A stretch of DNA of 64,000 nt from an uncultured Opitutaceae bacterium (GTDB lineage Bacteria > Verrucomicrobiota > Verrucomicrobiia > Opitutales > Opitutaceae). This document shows, piece by piece, positions 10,692-19,109 of the stretch; within the stretch, counting starts at the first letter, position 1, and each line of letters begins with the position of its first letter. A program made the position numbers and the translations under genes. The notes under the pieces are model-generated. The model was not told the origin of the DNA. It saw only the letters and a program-made list of their open reading frames with translations, and searched no databases. The stretch spans positions 81,219 through 145,218 of the forward strand of contig CAIYUN010000058.1 in assembly GCA_903929355.1 (NCBI GenBank). The letters run 5' to 3'.

Positions 10692-11729
10692 ATGAAAGCC
10701 AAAATGCGGGCCGCCGCCGTCCATGCATTCGGCCAACCCCTCGTGCTGGAGGATCGGGACATCCCCGTCGCCGGACCGGGCCAGATTCTGGTGAAAGTCG
10801 AGGCCTGTGGCGTCTGCCATACGGATGTGCATGCCAAGAACGGCGACTGGCCGGTGAAACCTGCGCTCCCGTTCATCCCGGGTCATGAGGGGATCGGCCG
10901 GGTCGTCGCCCTTGGCGCCGGGGTGACGGCGGTGAAGGAAGGGGATCGCGTGGGCGTTCCCTGGCTCTACTCGGCGTGTGGGCATTGCGAGCATTGTCTG
11001 GCCGCCTGGGAGACGGTGTGTGCCGAGGCCCAGTTCGGCGGCTACACCAAAAACGGCAGTTTTGCCGAATATGTCGTGGCTGATCCCAACTACGTCGCCC
11101 ATGTGCCGGCCGGGCTCACCCCCACCGCCGCCGCGCCCCTCATCTGCGCCGGCATCACCAGCTACAAGGGAATCAAGGAAACCGGCGCGAGGCCCGGCGA
11201 GTGGCTCGCGATCTCCGGCATTGGCGGACTTGGTCACCTCGCCATCCAATATGCGAAAGCCATGGGCCTGCACGTCATTGCGATCGACCCCAGCGACGGC
11301 AAGCTCGCCCACGCGACGCGTCTCGGGGCGGATAGGGTCGTCAATCCCCAACAGGGAGATCCGGCGGAGGCCGTCAAAAAGGCCACCGGGGGCGGAGCGC
11401 ACGGGGTACTCATCACCGCCCCCTCCCTCCCCGCCTTCAAACAGGGAGTGGGCATGACGCGCAAGCGCGGCACCTGCGTCCTGGTCGGGATTCCCCCTGG
11501 AGAATTCCCGACGCCGCTGTTCGACGTCGTCGCGAATTGCCTCACGATCCGCGGCTCCTTCGTGGGCACGCGCGGGGACATGGCCGAGGCCCTCGCCTTT
11601 GGGGCCGAGGGCAAGGTCAAGGCTGACATTGAGCTGCAGCCCCTCTCCGCGATCAATGACGTCCTGACGCGGCTCGAACACGGAGACGTGGCGTCCCGCG
11701 TGGTGATCGATTTCGCGGGGGCGGCATGA
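10692..11729 (+). CDS. adhP: Zinc-dependent alcohol dehydrogenase (AdhP-like)
   Basis: The 345-residue medium-chain dehydrogenase has the catalytic zinc ligands in GVCHTD (Cys near 40) and GHEGIG (His/Glu near 63). Its structural-zinc cysteines lie in CGHCEHCLAAWETVC, followed by AEAQFGGYTKNG, which is typical of AdhP/AdhA. GIGGLGHLAIQYAKAMG is the NAD-binding Rossmann motif. Upstream open frame from 10632 is Arg/Gly-rich and not family-like, so I use the ATG at 10692. It would interconvert primary alcohols and aldehydes next to the aldehyde dehydrogenase. Confidence 0.92.
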   Translation: MKAKMRAAAVHAFGQPLVLEDRDIPVAGPGQILVKVEACGVCHTDVHAKNGDWPVKPALPFIPGHEGIGRVVALGAGVTAVKEGDRVGVPWLYSACGHCEHCLAAWETVCAEAQFGGYTKNGSFAEYVVADPNYVAHVPAGLTPTAAAPLICAGITSYKGIKETGARPGEWLAISGIGGLGHLAIQYAKAMGLHVIAIDPSDGKLAHATRLGADRVVNPQQGDPAEAVKKATGGGAHGVLITAPSLPAFKQGVGMTRKRGTCVLVGIPPGEFPTPLFDVVANCLTIRGSFVGTRGDMAEALAFGAEGKVKADIELQPLSAINDVLTRLEHGDVASRVVIDFAGAA

Positions 11730-11820
11730 TCCCGCGCCCACGCGACCGCCCGCCCCCGCCGATTTCACTGGCGGAGAGGAAACGGAACCCGACGGGCCGC
11801 GCCCGGCGTTTGCCACCCGC

Positions 11821-13377
11821 ATGAAGCCGCCCGACCAGCTCGAACCGACGGTGTTCGTCATATTCGGCGGCGCGGGCGACCTGACCTGGCGCAAGCTGAT
11901 CCCGGCACTGTTCGACCTCTCGCAGGACCGCAGCCTGCCGGCAGAGTTTGCGATCATCGCGGTGGACCGCATCAAACTCGGCGACGACGCGCTGCGCCGG
12001 CGGCTGCACGACGGCGTCAATCAGTTCTCGCGTTTCGGGAAGGCGAAGGCGGCCGCGTGGAACCAGTTCGCCCCGCACATCCAATACCAGCAGGGCGATT
12101 TCAAGCAGGCCACGACCTACGCCGCGTTGGGCCGCCAGTGCGCCAGGCTTGAAAAACATTGGAGCGCCAAGGCCCATCGCATTTTCTACCTGGCCACGCC
12201 GCCGTCGATGTTTGGGGAAATCCCGAAATACCTCGGCCGGGCCGGGCTCGCGCGCGACCGGGAATTTGCGCGCATCGTGATCGAAAAGCCGATCGGGTAC
12301 GACCTGGAGTCGGCACTCGCGCTCAACGCGGTGCTCGCGGCGAGTTTCGCGGAGTCCCAGATTTTTCGCATCGACCACTATCTCGGCAAGGAGACGGTGC
12401 AGAACATCCTCGCGTTTCGCTTTGCCAACCCGCTGTTCGAGCCAATTTGGAACCGGCGCTACATCGACTATGTGACCATCACCGTCGCCGAGGCGGTGGG
12501 GGTCGAGCATCGCGGCGGCTACTACGACCAGGCCGGCGCGCTCCGCGACATGGTGCAGAACCACCTGATGCAACTGTTCTGCCTGGTGGCGATGGAGCCG
12601 ATGGTCTCGTTCGACGCCGACGAGATTCGCAACAAAAAGGTGGACGTGCTCCACGCGGCCCGCCCGATCCATCGCGACGCGGTCGCGCAATCCGCCGTGC
12701 GCGGACAGTATGGCCCCGGCCTCAACCCCGTTGGGAAAAAAGTGCCCGGCTATCGCGAGGAGGACGGCGTGGGGCCGGAGTCGCAGACGGAGACGTTTGC
12801 GGCGTTGAAGCTGTACATCGACAACTGGCGCTGGCAGGACGTGCCGTTCTACCTGCGCACGGGCAAGCGCCTGCCCCGGCAGGCGTCGGAAATCTCCATC
12901 CAGTTTCGGGCGGTGCCGCACCGGTCGTTTCCGCCCGAAGCCTCGCTCGGCTGGCAGCCGTCGCGGCTCGTCCTCGCCATCCAGCCCGACGAGGGCATCG
13001 TGCTGGGCTTTCAGGCCAAATATCCGGGGCCCAAGATGCAACTGCGACCGGTCGAGATGCGGTTCAACTACCGCGAGAGCTTCGAGGCCCCCTCGCCGGA
13101 CGCCTACGAGACGCTGCTCTGGGACGTGATGAAAAACGACGCCACGCTCTTCATGCGCGCCGACCAGGTGGAGGCGGCGTGGCGGCTGCTGCTGCCCGTA
13201 CTGGAGGCGTGGAGCTCCACCCAGCCAGGCGACTTCCCCAACTACGCCGCCGGCACCTGGGGCCCGGAAGCCGTGCAAGGACTGCTCGCGCAGCAGGAAC
13301 ACCGGTGGCCACAGCCGGCGGAACTGGTGAAGCCAGGCGGGCCGCCAAAAATCAAAACGCGCCCCGGATCAAGCTGA
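11821..13377 (+). CDS. zwf: Glucose-6-phosphate 1-dehydrogenase
   Basis: The 518-residue enzyme oxidises glucose-6-P to 6-phosphogluconolactone. FGGAGDLTWRKLIPAL is the N-terminal cofactor loop; the usual S after GD is T here. RIDHYLGKETVQN (about 181-193) carries the substrate-binding and catalytic residues, and NPLFEPIWNRRYID follows. Together with gnd in the same block it supplies two of the oxidative pentose phosphate steps; a lactonase gene is not evident here. The gap upstream (11730-11820) is short and holds no gene. Confidence 0.95.
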   Translation: MKPPDQLEPTVFVIFGGAGDLTWRKLIPALFDLSQDRSLPAEFAIIAVDRIKLGDDALRRRLHDGVNQFSRFGKAKAAAWNQFAPHIQYQQGDFKQATTYAALGRQCARLEKHWSAKAHRIFYLATPPSMFGEIPKYLGRAGLARDREFARIVIEKPIGYDLESALALNAVLAASFAESQIFRIDHYLGKETVQNILAFRFANPLFEPIWNRRYIDYVTITVAEAVGVEHRGGYYDQAGALRDMVQNHLMQLFCLVAMEPMVSFDADEIRNKKVDVLHAARPIHRDAVAQSAVRGQYGPGLNPVGKKVPGYREEDGVGPESQTETFAALKLYIDNWRWQDVPFYLRTGKRLPRQASEISIQFRAVPHRSFPPEASLGWQPSRLVLAIQPDEGIVLGFQAKYPGPKMQLRPVEMRFNYRESFEAPSPDAYETLLWDVMKNDATLFMRADQVEAAWRLLLPVLEAWSSTQPGDFPNYAAGTWGPEAVQGLLAQQEHRWPQPAELVKPGGPPKIKTRPGSS

Positions 13378-13408
13378 AGGCGGTCGGCCCGGACCAAACC
13401 CTGCGACC

Positions 13409-14727
13409 ATGAATGATTTCTTCCTTGCACGCTCGCAGATGGCCATGTCGCTGGCCTTTCACATCGTGTTCGCAGCCCTGGGCATCGGGCTGCCGCTGCT
13501 GATGGTGCTGGCCGAGGGGGCGTGGCTCCGCACGCGCCAGCCGGTGTATCTCAAATTGAGCGAGCGGTGGGCAAAAGGCGTGGCGATTCTCTTCGCGGTC
13601 GGCGCGGTCTCCGGCACCGTGCTGTCGTTCGAGCTCGGTTTGCTCTGGCCGGGCTTCATGGCGAAGGCGGGCGCGATCATCGGGATGCCGTTTTCCCTCG
13701 AAGGCTTCGCGTTTTTTACCGAGGCGATCTTCCTCGGCGTGTTTCTCTACGGTCGTGACCGGCTGCCGCCGCTGCTGCACTGGCTGGCCGGGGTGGTCGT
13801 CGCGGTGAGCGGCGTGCTCTCCGGAATATTCGTCGTGACGGCCAACGCGTGGATGAACGCGCCGGCCGGCTTCAAGTTTGTTGACGGCCGGTTCACCGAG
13901 ATCGACCCGGTCGCAGCCATGCTGAACCCCGCGAGCTTCCATGAGGTCCTGCACATGACGCTGGCGGCCTACGTGGCCACGGGTTTCGTCGTGATGGCGG
14001 TCCATGCGTTTTCCTGCGGCGCAATCCGGCCAGCCTATTCCATCGCCGCGCGCTCGGCCTCGCGCTGGCGGTCGCGGGCGTCAGCATCCCGCTGCAATTT
14101 GCGAGCGGCGACCTCAGCGCCCGCACCGTGGGCCGGCTGCAGCCCGCCAAACTCGCGGCCATGGAGGCGCTCTACCACACCGAGGCGGGTGCGCCGCTGC
14201 GCATCGGCGGCCTGCCCGACGATGCGACGCGCACGACGCGCTACGCGCTCACCATCCCGCACGGCCTGAGCTGGCTGCTCGCCGACCAAGCTGACGCCAC
14301 AGTCGCCGGCCTCGAGGAGTTCCCACGCAACAACTGGCCCGAGGTGCGGATCGTGCATTGGTCGTTTGATGTGATGGTTTTCTCCGGTTTCGCGATGCTG
14401 GCCGTGGCCGGCTGGGCCGGCTGGATCTGGTGGCGGCGCCGCACCCTCGCGGAACATCCGTGGCTGTTGCGTGCGCTGGTCGCCGCCGGCCCGCTGGGCT
14501 TTGTGGCGATCGAGGCCGGGTGGGTCGTGACCGAGGCCGGTCGCCAGCCGTGGATCATTTACCACGTGATGCGCACCGCCGACGCCGTCACGCCGATGCC
14601 GGGGATCGCGGTGCCGTTGGTCGCGTTTACGGCGCTGTATCTCTTCCTCGCGGGCGTCGTGGTTGCACTCTTGCGCCGCCTGTTTCTGGAGACCGACGAA
14701 ACGGTTTCCCCGGCGTCGTCCGCCTGA
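13409..14727 (+). CDS. cydA: Cytochrome bd ubiquinol oxidase subunit I, frameshifted as given
   Basis: The protein is the quinol-oxidising, haem-carrying subunit of the membrane terminal oxidase. The first frame gives the N-terminal membrane spans with the haem-ligand His near 18 (SLAFHIVFAALGIGLP) and continues to MAVHAF. At the T-run 14009-14012 the homology leaves that frame and resumes in the -1 frame with LRRNPASLF, GRLQPAKLAAMEALYHTE, WSFDVMVFSGFAML and GWVVTEAGRQPW, ending at 14727. One extra T would restore a single frame of about 440 codons. It is therefore either a sequencing or assembly error or a real disruption. cydB directly downstream is intact. Confidence 0.85.
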
Positions 14728-14732
14728 ACGCC

Positions 14733-15731
14733 ATGCTCGCTTCGTCCGTCGCCGTTGCGCTCTTGCTGTCGCTGATCGTGTATGCGCTCACGGGCGGCGC
14801 GGATTTTGGCGGGGGCATCTGGGACTTGCTGGCAACCGGCCCGCGCGCGATGCGCCAACGGAAGGCGATTGCCGGAGCCATCGCGCCGATCTGGGAGGCC
14901 AACCACGTCTGGCTCATTCTCGTGGTGGTGGTGCTGTTCACCGGCTTTCCGGCCGCGTTTGCGGCCATGATGACCGCATTGAACATTCCCCTCACGGTTA
15001 TGCTCGTCGGCATCGTGCTGCGCGGCGCGGCATTTATTTTCCGCAGCCACGACTCGCGGGCGGCGGCGGTGCAGCGGCATTGGAGCCGCGTCTTCGGCAT
15101 CGCCAGTGGTGTCACCCCTTTTTGTCAGGGGGTCATCCTCGGCGCGCTCGCCAGCGGTCGGATCCGGTTGGTGGAGGGTCAGGTGAGTTCGGGGTATCTC
15201 GCCGGTTGGCTGACTCCATTTGCCTTGGCCTGCGGGCTATTTGCCGTTGGGCTGGTCACCTACCTGGCGGCCACCTACTTGACGCTGGCCACCAACGATC
15301 AATCCGGGCTGCAAAATGATTTCCGTCTTCGAGCCCTTTGGTCGGGCCTTTCCCTGTTCCCCGTGGCCGGGGTGGCCTTTTTCGCGGCGCGATCCGGCGC
15401 ACCAGAATTATTTCACGGTTTGACGCAGGGGAGGGCGCCTTGGCTGATGGTGCCCACGGCCCTCTGCGCCGTGGGCTCATTTGCCGCCATGAGGAGGCGG
15501 CGTTTCGCACTGGCCCGGATGGCGGCCGTGGGCCAGGTGGCCCTAATCCTTGTGGGGGGGGCCTTGGCGCAATACCCATATCTGATCACGCCGGACCTGA
15601 CGTTTGCGAACACGCAGGCACCGGCCGCAACTTTGCGCCTGCTCCTAATTGCTTTGGCCGCCGGGGTCGTGATCTTGCTCCCGTCGCTGGCCATGCTATT
15701 TTGGCTGTTCAAAAGCCCCTCTCCCCGTTGA
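14733..15731 (+). CDS. cydB: Cytochrome bd ubiquinol oxidase subunit II
   Basis: The 332-residue integral membrane protein is the partner of CydA. It starts 5 bp after the cydA stop. Typical segments are TGGADFGGGIWDLLA near residue 20, the conserved WEANHVWLI segment near 54, and GVTPFCQGVILGA. Several hydrophobic helices follow. Open frame upstream of 14733 overlaps cydA and is not family-like. No cydX-like small gene is evident after it. Confidence 0.93.
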   Translation: MLASSVAVALLLSLIVYALTGGADFGGGIWDLLATGPRAMRQRKAIAGAIAPIWEANHVWLILVVVVLFTGFPAAFAAMMTALNIPLTVMLVGIVLRGAAFIFRSHDSRAAAVQRHWSRVFGIASGVTPFCQGVILGALASGRIRLVEGQVSSGYLAGWLTPFALACGLFAVGLVTYLAATYLTLATNDQSGLQNDFRLRALWSGLSLFPVAGVAFFAARSGAPELFHGLTQGRAPWLMVPTALCAVGSFAAMRRRRFALARMAAVGQVALILVGGALAQYPYLITPDLTFANTQAPAATLRLLLIALAAGVVILLPSLAMLFWLFKSPSPR

Positions 15732-15891
15732 ACGTCCACCGCTCGATGAACCAGGGAAAGAGACGTATCGCACGGTAAAACACAATCCGGTCGAGCCAAC
15801 GGCAAGGAACATCGTCGCACCCGCATATTTGCTACCTGCGACGCGCTGAAAGCGTTTCCCGAGCTCAAATTTCGTAAGTAATTGTCCTTTA

Positions 15892-15967
15892 TGGTGGGCC
15901 CACTGGGATTTGAACCCAGAACCAAAGGATTATGAGTCCTCTGCTCTAACCGTTGAGCTATAGGCCC
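15892..15967 (-). tRNA. tRNA-Ile2 (anticodon CAT)
   Basis: The reverse complement folds into a 76-nt cloverleaf with acceptor GGGCCTA paired to TGGGCCC, an encoded CCA end and T-loop GGTTCAAATCC. The anticodon loop reads CTCATAA within GGACTCATAATCC. That arm is characteristic of the ileX-type tRNA, whose CAT anticodon is modified to lysidine to read AUA, rather than of a methionine tRNA. The Ile2 assignment is by similarity to known ileX sequences. Confidence 0.9.
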
Positions 15968-16125
15968 GGAGCCGCAAATGTTGTCACCCATCGTTCCCAC
16001 GTCGAGCCAATAGCGGCTCGCCCACGTCATCCCTGTAGGCGGCCCAGGCCATCGCCGTTGCGACGGACGCGAATCAGCGGCGGACGTGCGATTGCACCCA
16101 TTGGATAATCGGTGGGCGTCATTCT

Positions 16126-16400
16126 ATGCCGGACGCGCCAGATCAAATTCTGGCGGGATTTGAGCCGTTCACCTCGAAGGACACGGACATTTTTCTGCGT
16201 GATCACGAACTCGCCTTCGTGGTGGCAACCGCCGCGGGCTGGAAATTCCGCGCCTACCCCGAGCCCGGTCCCCGGTGCTCGGAGCCATCATGATGAACAA
16301 GGATGGATCCGAACTGCAGGTCGACGTCCTGCGTTCAGTGTCAGGGCTGACGGACGATGAGCTGGCCGTGACGGAATCCATCCGCCTTCGCCAAGCCTCC
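16126..16400 (+). pseudogene. Remnant of a nucleotidyltransferase-like gene
   Basis: Starting at the ATG at 16126, one frame reads PFTSKDTDIFLRDHELAF and then AAGWKFRAYPEPG. The +2 frame continues from about 16266 with RSPVLGAIMMNKDGSELQV and DVLRSVSGLTDDELAVTES. Together they look like one protein: a K-D-x-D-type nucleotidyltransferase active-site segment followed by a V-D-V-L strand. A frameshift near 16260-16270 breaks it, and the 3' end runs into a REP-like repeat at 16378. The family assignment is tentative; the broken state is seen directly. Confidence 0.5.
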
Positions 16401-16450
16401 TTCGTCGCCGCCTCTTCCTTCTTTGCGTTTGGCTACGGAGGACAAGGGGG
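16378..16450. repeat. REP-like element (ccgccttcgccaagcc family)
   Basis: The sequence contains atccgccttcgccaagcc and, after about 35 bases, ggctacggaggacaagg. The same pair of words recurs near 34695, 40940, 42012, 47880, 52702 and 54641. This copy abuts the 3' end of the broken nucleotidyltransferase-like frame. Confidence 0.6.
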
Positions 16451-16470
16451 GCAAGCAACCAGGATGCTTT

Positions 16471-16526
16471 CAAATAGCGTCTGCTATGACGGACACACCT
16501 TGACATAGCGTCAGCTATGCCAGACA
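16471..16526 (+). promoter_or_regulatory. hipBA operator/promoter: two tandem palindromes
   Basis: Two copies of ATAGC-N4-GCTAT lie at 16474-16487 and 16505-16518, centred 31 bp apart, about three helical turns. Each sits in a longer direct repeat ending ATG-C-GACA. TTGACA at 16500-16505 could be a -35 box overlapped by the second palindrome; the -10 at the expected place is poor. This arrangement suits cooperative autorepression by a HipB dimer. Confidence 0.6.
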
Positions 16527-16535
16527 TTGTCCGCC

Positions 16536-16850
16536 ATGCCACTCCTCTCCTCCCTTCCGCTCCCCGCCGCCCATGCGCTCCGCCAACTGGGCCGCGATCT
16601 GGCGCTGGCCCGGCGCAAGCGGGGCATCTCCACGGCCGACATGGCCGCGCGGCTGTTCGTCAGTCGCGACACGCTTTGGCGGCTGGAGCGGGGGGATCCC
16701 TCCGTGGCCCTGGGCACCCTCGCCACCGCCACCTTTGTGCTCCAATTGCACGGCCGTCTCGCCGGCCTGGCGGCGGCCGCCACCGATGCGCTCGCCCTCA
16801 GCCTGGACGAGCGCCGTCTGCCCCGGCGGATCCGGCGCGCCCGCCCATGA
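16536..16850 (+). CDS. hipB: HipB-like antitoxin, XRE-family helix-turn-helix
   Basis: The 104-residue protein (from the ATG at 16536; a TTG at 16527 is also possible) has a Cro/CI-type helix-turn-helix at about residues 20-65: GRDLALARRKRGISTADMAA and FVSRDTLWRLERG. It should bind and neutralise HipA and repress the operon through the palindromes just upstream. Its stop overlaps the hipA ATG by 4 bp (ATGA). There is little room for a leader or ribosome-binding site between the palindromes and the start, so the transcript may be nearly leaderless. Confidence 0.8.
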   Translation: MPLLSSLPLPAAHALRQLGRDLALARRKRGISTADMAARLFVSRDTLWRLERGDPSVALGTLATATFVLQLHGRLAGLAAAATDALALSLDERRLPRRIRRARP

Positions 16851-18070
16851 GCCTGGAAGTTCACATTGATTGGGCCGGAGCGACCCGGCTGGTCGGGCGG
16901 CTCCACTCCGACGGGCGCAGCCCGGCTGTGTCATTTGAATACGCGGCGGAGTGGCTGGCCGGCCCCGATGTCTTTGCCCTTGATCCCACCTCCCTCCCCC
17001 TGCGGCCAGGCGCGCACCACGCGCCGAGCCTGCCGGGAGTGTTGCACGATTGTGGGCCGGATCGCTGGGGCCGGCTCCTCGTCGAGCGTGCGGTCCGCCA
17101 GCACGTCCTCGACCGCAAGCCTTACCAAGACCTCGACTATCTGCTTGCGATGGACGACGCGACCCGGATCGGGGCGCTGCGCTTTCGGGCCGACGCCGCC
17201 GGGCCCTTCCTGGCCCCGGGCACCGGCAAACTCCCACCGCTGGTGCGTCTGGCCACACTGTTGCAGGCCACGGACGCGATTCACGGTGAGACGGAGACGG
17301 CGGCGGACCTGCGTTATTTGCTCGGAGCCGGCTCACCCCTCGGCGGAGCGCGGCCCAAGGCGGTGGTCGGCCTCGCCGATGGCCGCCTGGCCATCGCGAA
17401 ATTCCCCAAGCCGGACGACCTCCGGGACATCGCCGCCGGGGAAATCCTAGCCCTCACCCTTGCCCGCCGGGCCGGCATCACTGTGGCGGAACACCGGCAC
17501 GTCGCGGTCGGTGGCAGGAGCGTGGCCGTCATCACCCGCTTCGACCGTCAGGGCGCGCGTCGCATCCCTTTTATCTCCGGCGACACCCTGCTCGGTTTGG
17601 CGCCCGGCCAAGCTGGTTCCTACACCCTGCTGGCGGACGGTATCCGTCAATTTGGCCACGACACCGCCGCCGATCTACGCGAGCTGTGGCGGCGGCTTGT
17701 CTTCTCCCTGCTGGCCAGCAACCACGACGACCACCTGCGCAACCACGGCTTCCTCATGCGCGAGCCCGGACGCTGGGCACTCTCGCCCGCCTACGATCTC
17801 AATCCTGTCCCGGAAATCGACCGGGCGCTGACCCCCAAGACCGCGATCACCGAGAGCCAGGAAAATCCCTCCATTGATGCGGCGATCGCGGCCGCCGCAC
17901 GCTTCGGGCTCAGGTCCGTTGAGGCCAGAGCCATTCTTGGGGAAGTACGCGCGGCAGTTTCCGCCTGGCGCAACACGGGTAGGAGTCTTCAGCTCAAGGC
18001 CAGAACCCTGGATGCCTATGCCACGGCCTTTGAGCACCCGCTGATGGACGAAGCTAGGCGGATTACTTGA
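16847..18070 (+). CDS. hipA: HipA-like serine/threonine kinase toxin
   Basis: The 407-residue protein has the HipA kinase fold. GSPLGGARPK at 162-171 contains the Ser of the ATP-site loop that is autophosphorylated in HipA. IAKF (Lys near 185) binds ATP. SNHDDHLRNHG (291-301) is the catalytic loop with Asp and Asn, and SPAYDL (313-318) gives the metal-binding Asp. All key residues are present, so activity is expected. In characterised members the target is glutamyl-tRNA synthetase or another aminoacyl-tRNA synthetase, causing growth arrest; the target here is unknown. Confidence 0.9.
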   Translation: MSLEVHIDWAGATRLVGRLHSDGRSPAVSFEYAAEWLAGPDVFALDPTSLPLRPGAHHAPSLPGVLHDCGPDRWGRLLVERAVRQHVLDRKPYQDLDYLLAMDDATRIGALRFRADAAGPFLAPGTGKLPPLVRLATLLQATDAIHGETETAADLRYLLGAGSPLGGARPKAVVGLADGRLAIAKFPKPDDLRDIAAGEILALTLARRAGITVAEHRHVAVGGRSVAVITRFDRQGARRIPFISGDTLLGLAPGQAGSYTLLADGIRQFGHDTAADLRELWRRLVFSLLASNHDDHLRNHGFLMREPGRWALSPAYDLNPVPEIDRALTPKTAITESQENPSIDAAIAAAARFGLRSVEARAILGEVRAAVSAWRNTGRSLQLKARTLDAYATAFEHPLMDEARRIT

Positions 18071-18536
18071 GGCGGCCGAACGGCCGGGCACCAAGCTGCC
18101 CGGATGGAACCCAACGCGAGAAACTATCGCCACTCTTTGACAAAATTGCCGCTGGCTTAAACTACCTTGGGGTTCAACCGCCTCAATTCCACTAGGGATC
18201 AAAAACTAAAACCCACCCCATCCCATGAAATCGGGGTATCTCAATCGCGGGCATTTTGCCCTGAGTGTTTCAAGTCTGATCACGGTTCCCACGCTGCTCG
18301 CGGGGCCAATTCGCCGTCCGAAATTACTCGGTGCGAGGAAAATCAGCAGGATCGGATGGCCAACGGGGCAAAACCGGCGAGCTCACTCCGGCCGAGGTCG
18401 CCCAAGCATAAGGGATGTTGCCGCCTGCCGCATCCCCGGGTGATGGCCGCGGCCCCGTTCGCATTTGGTGTTGAAAGGCGTTTCCGATTCAGGCGTCATC
18501 CGGACTTGCGGTCGGCAAGGCCGCGCCTTTTCCGTC
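18071..18536. other. Intergenic region after hipA
   Basis: I see no gene. A short GC palindrome (cggccgaacggccg) lies just after the hipA stop near 18073 and a gggcaccaagctgccc hairpin near 18087; neither has a T-run, so termination is uncertain. The remainder is less GC-rich and shows no protein-like frame. Confidence 0.4.
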
Positions 18537-19109
18537 ATGGCCGAACACCCCTCCCCTCACCATCCGCCGCATCACGCCCCCCCTCAGCCGGACCGGCGCG
18601 ATTTCCTGACCAAGGCCGCCGCCATCGTCATTGGAGGCGGGCTTGCACTGGTCGCGCCGGCGGCCGGCCTCCTGGTCTTTCTCGACCCGCTGCGGCGCAA
18701 GTCCGAGGCCGGCACGGCGGTGAAGGTCGCCACGCTGGACGCGCTGCCGGCCAACGGCGACCCGGTCCAGAAGTCCGTCCTCGCGACCCGCGTGGACGCC
18801 TGGAACCGCACGCCCAATGTCCCCATCGGCGCGGTTTTTCTGCAGCGCCTCAAGGATGGCGGCGTGCGTGCCCTGAATGTGGCCTGTCCGCACGCGGGAT
18901 GTTTCGTGGATTTTCGAAACAGTGAAGACGGCTACCACTGCCCGTGCCACAACAGCAGCTTCAGCCTGGACGGCTCGATCAAGGATCCGACCAGCCCGAG
19001 CCCTCGGGGAATGGACGAGCTGCCGGTCGAGATCCGCCACGGCACCGAAATCTGGGTGACCTACCAAACCTTCCGGGCCGGGGTGCGGGAGAAGATCGCT
19101 GTCATATGA
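18537..19109 (+). CDS. petC: Rieske 2Fe-2S protein of a cytochrome bc complex
   Basis: The 190-residue protein begins with a His/Pro-rich leader, then DRRDFLTKAAAIVIGGG, a twin-arginine-like membrane anchor at about residues 20-50. The cluster motifs are CPHAGC near 116 and CPCHNSS near 134, giving the two Cys and two His ligands. It would take electrons from quinol at the Qo site and pass them to haem c. Frame open upstream of 18537 is not family-like. It overlaps the next gene by 4 bp (ATGA). Confidence 0.92.
   Translation: MAEHPSPHHPPHHAPPQPDRRDFLTKAAAIVIGGGLALVAPAAGLLVFLDPLRRKSEAGTAVKVATLDALPANGDPVQKSVLATRVDAWNRTPNVPIGAVFLQRLKDGGVRALNVACPHAGCFVDFRNSEDGYHCPCHNSSFSLDGSIKDPTSPSPRGMDELPVEIRHGTEIWVTYQTFRAGVREKIAVI

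Noticed and set aside
14009..14012. Programmed -1 frameshift in cydA
   Set aside because: The site lacks a proper X-XXY-YYZ slippery heptamer and no such mechanism is known for cydA; a missing T is simpler.
15892..15967. tRNA-Met for the CAT-anticodon tRNA
   Set aside because: The GACTCATAATC anticodon arm matches ileX-type tRNA-Ile2 rather than initiator or elongator Met tRNA.
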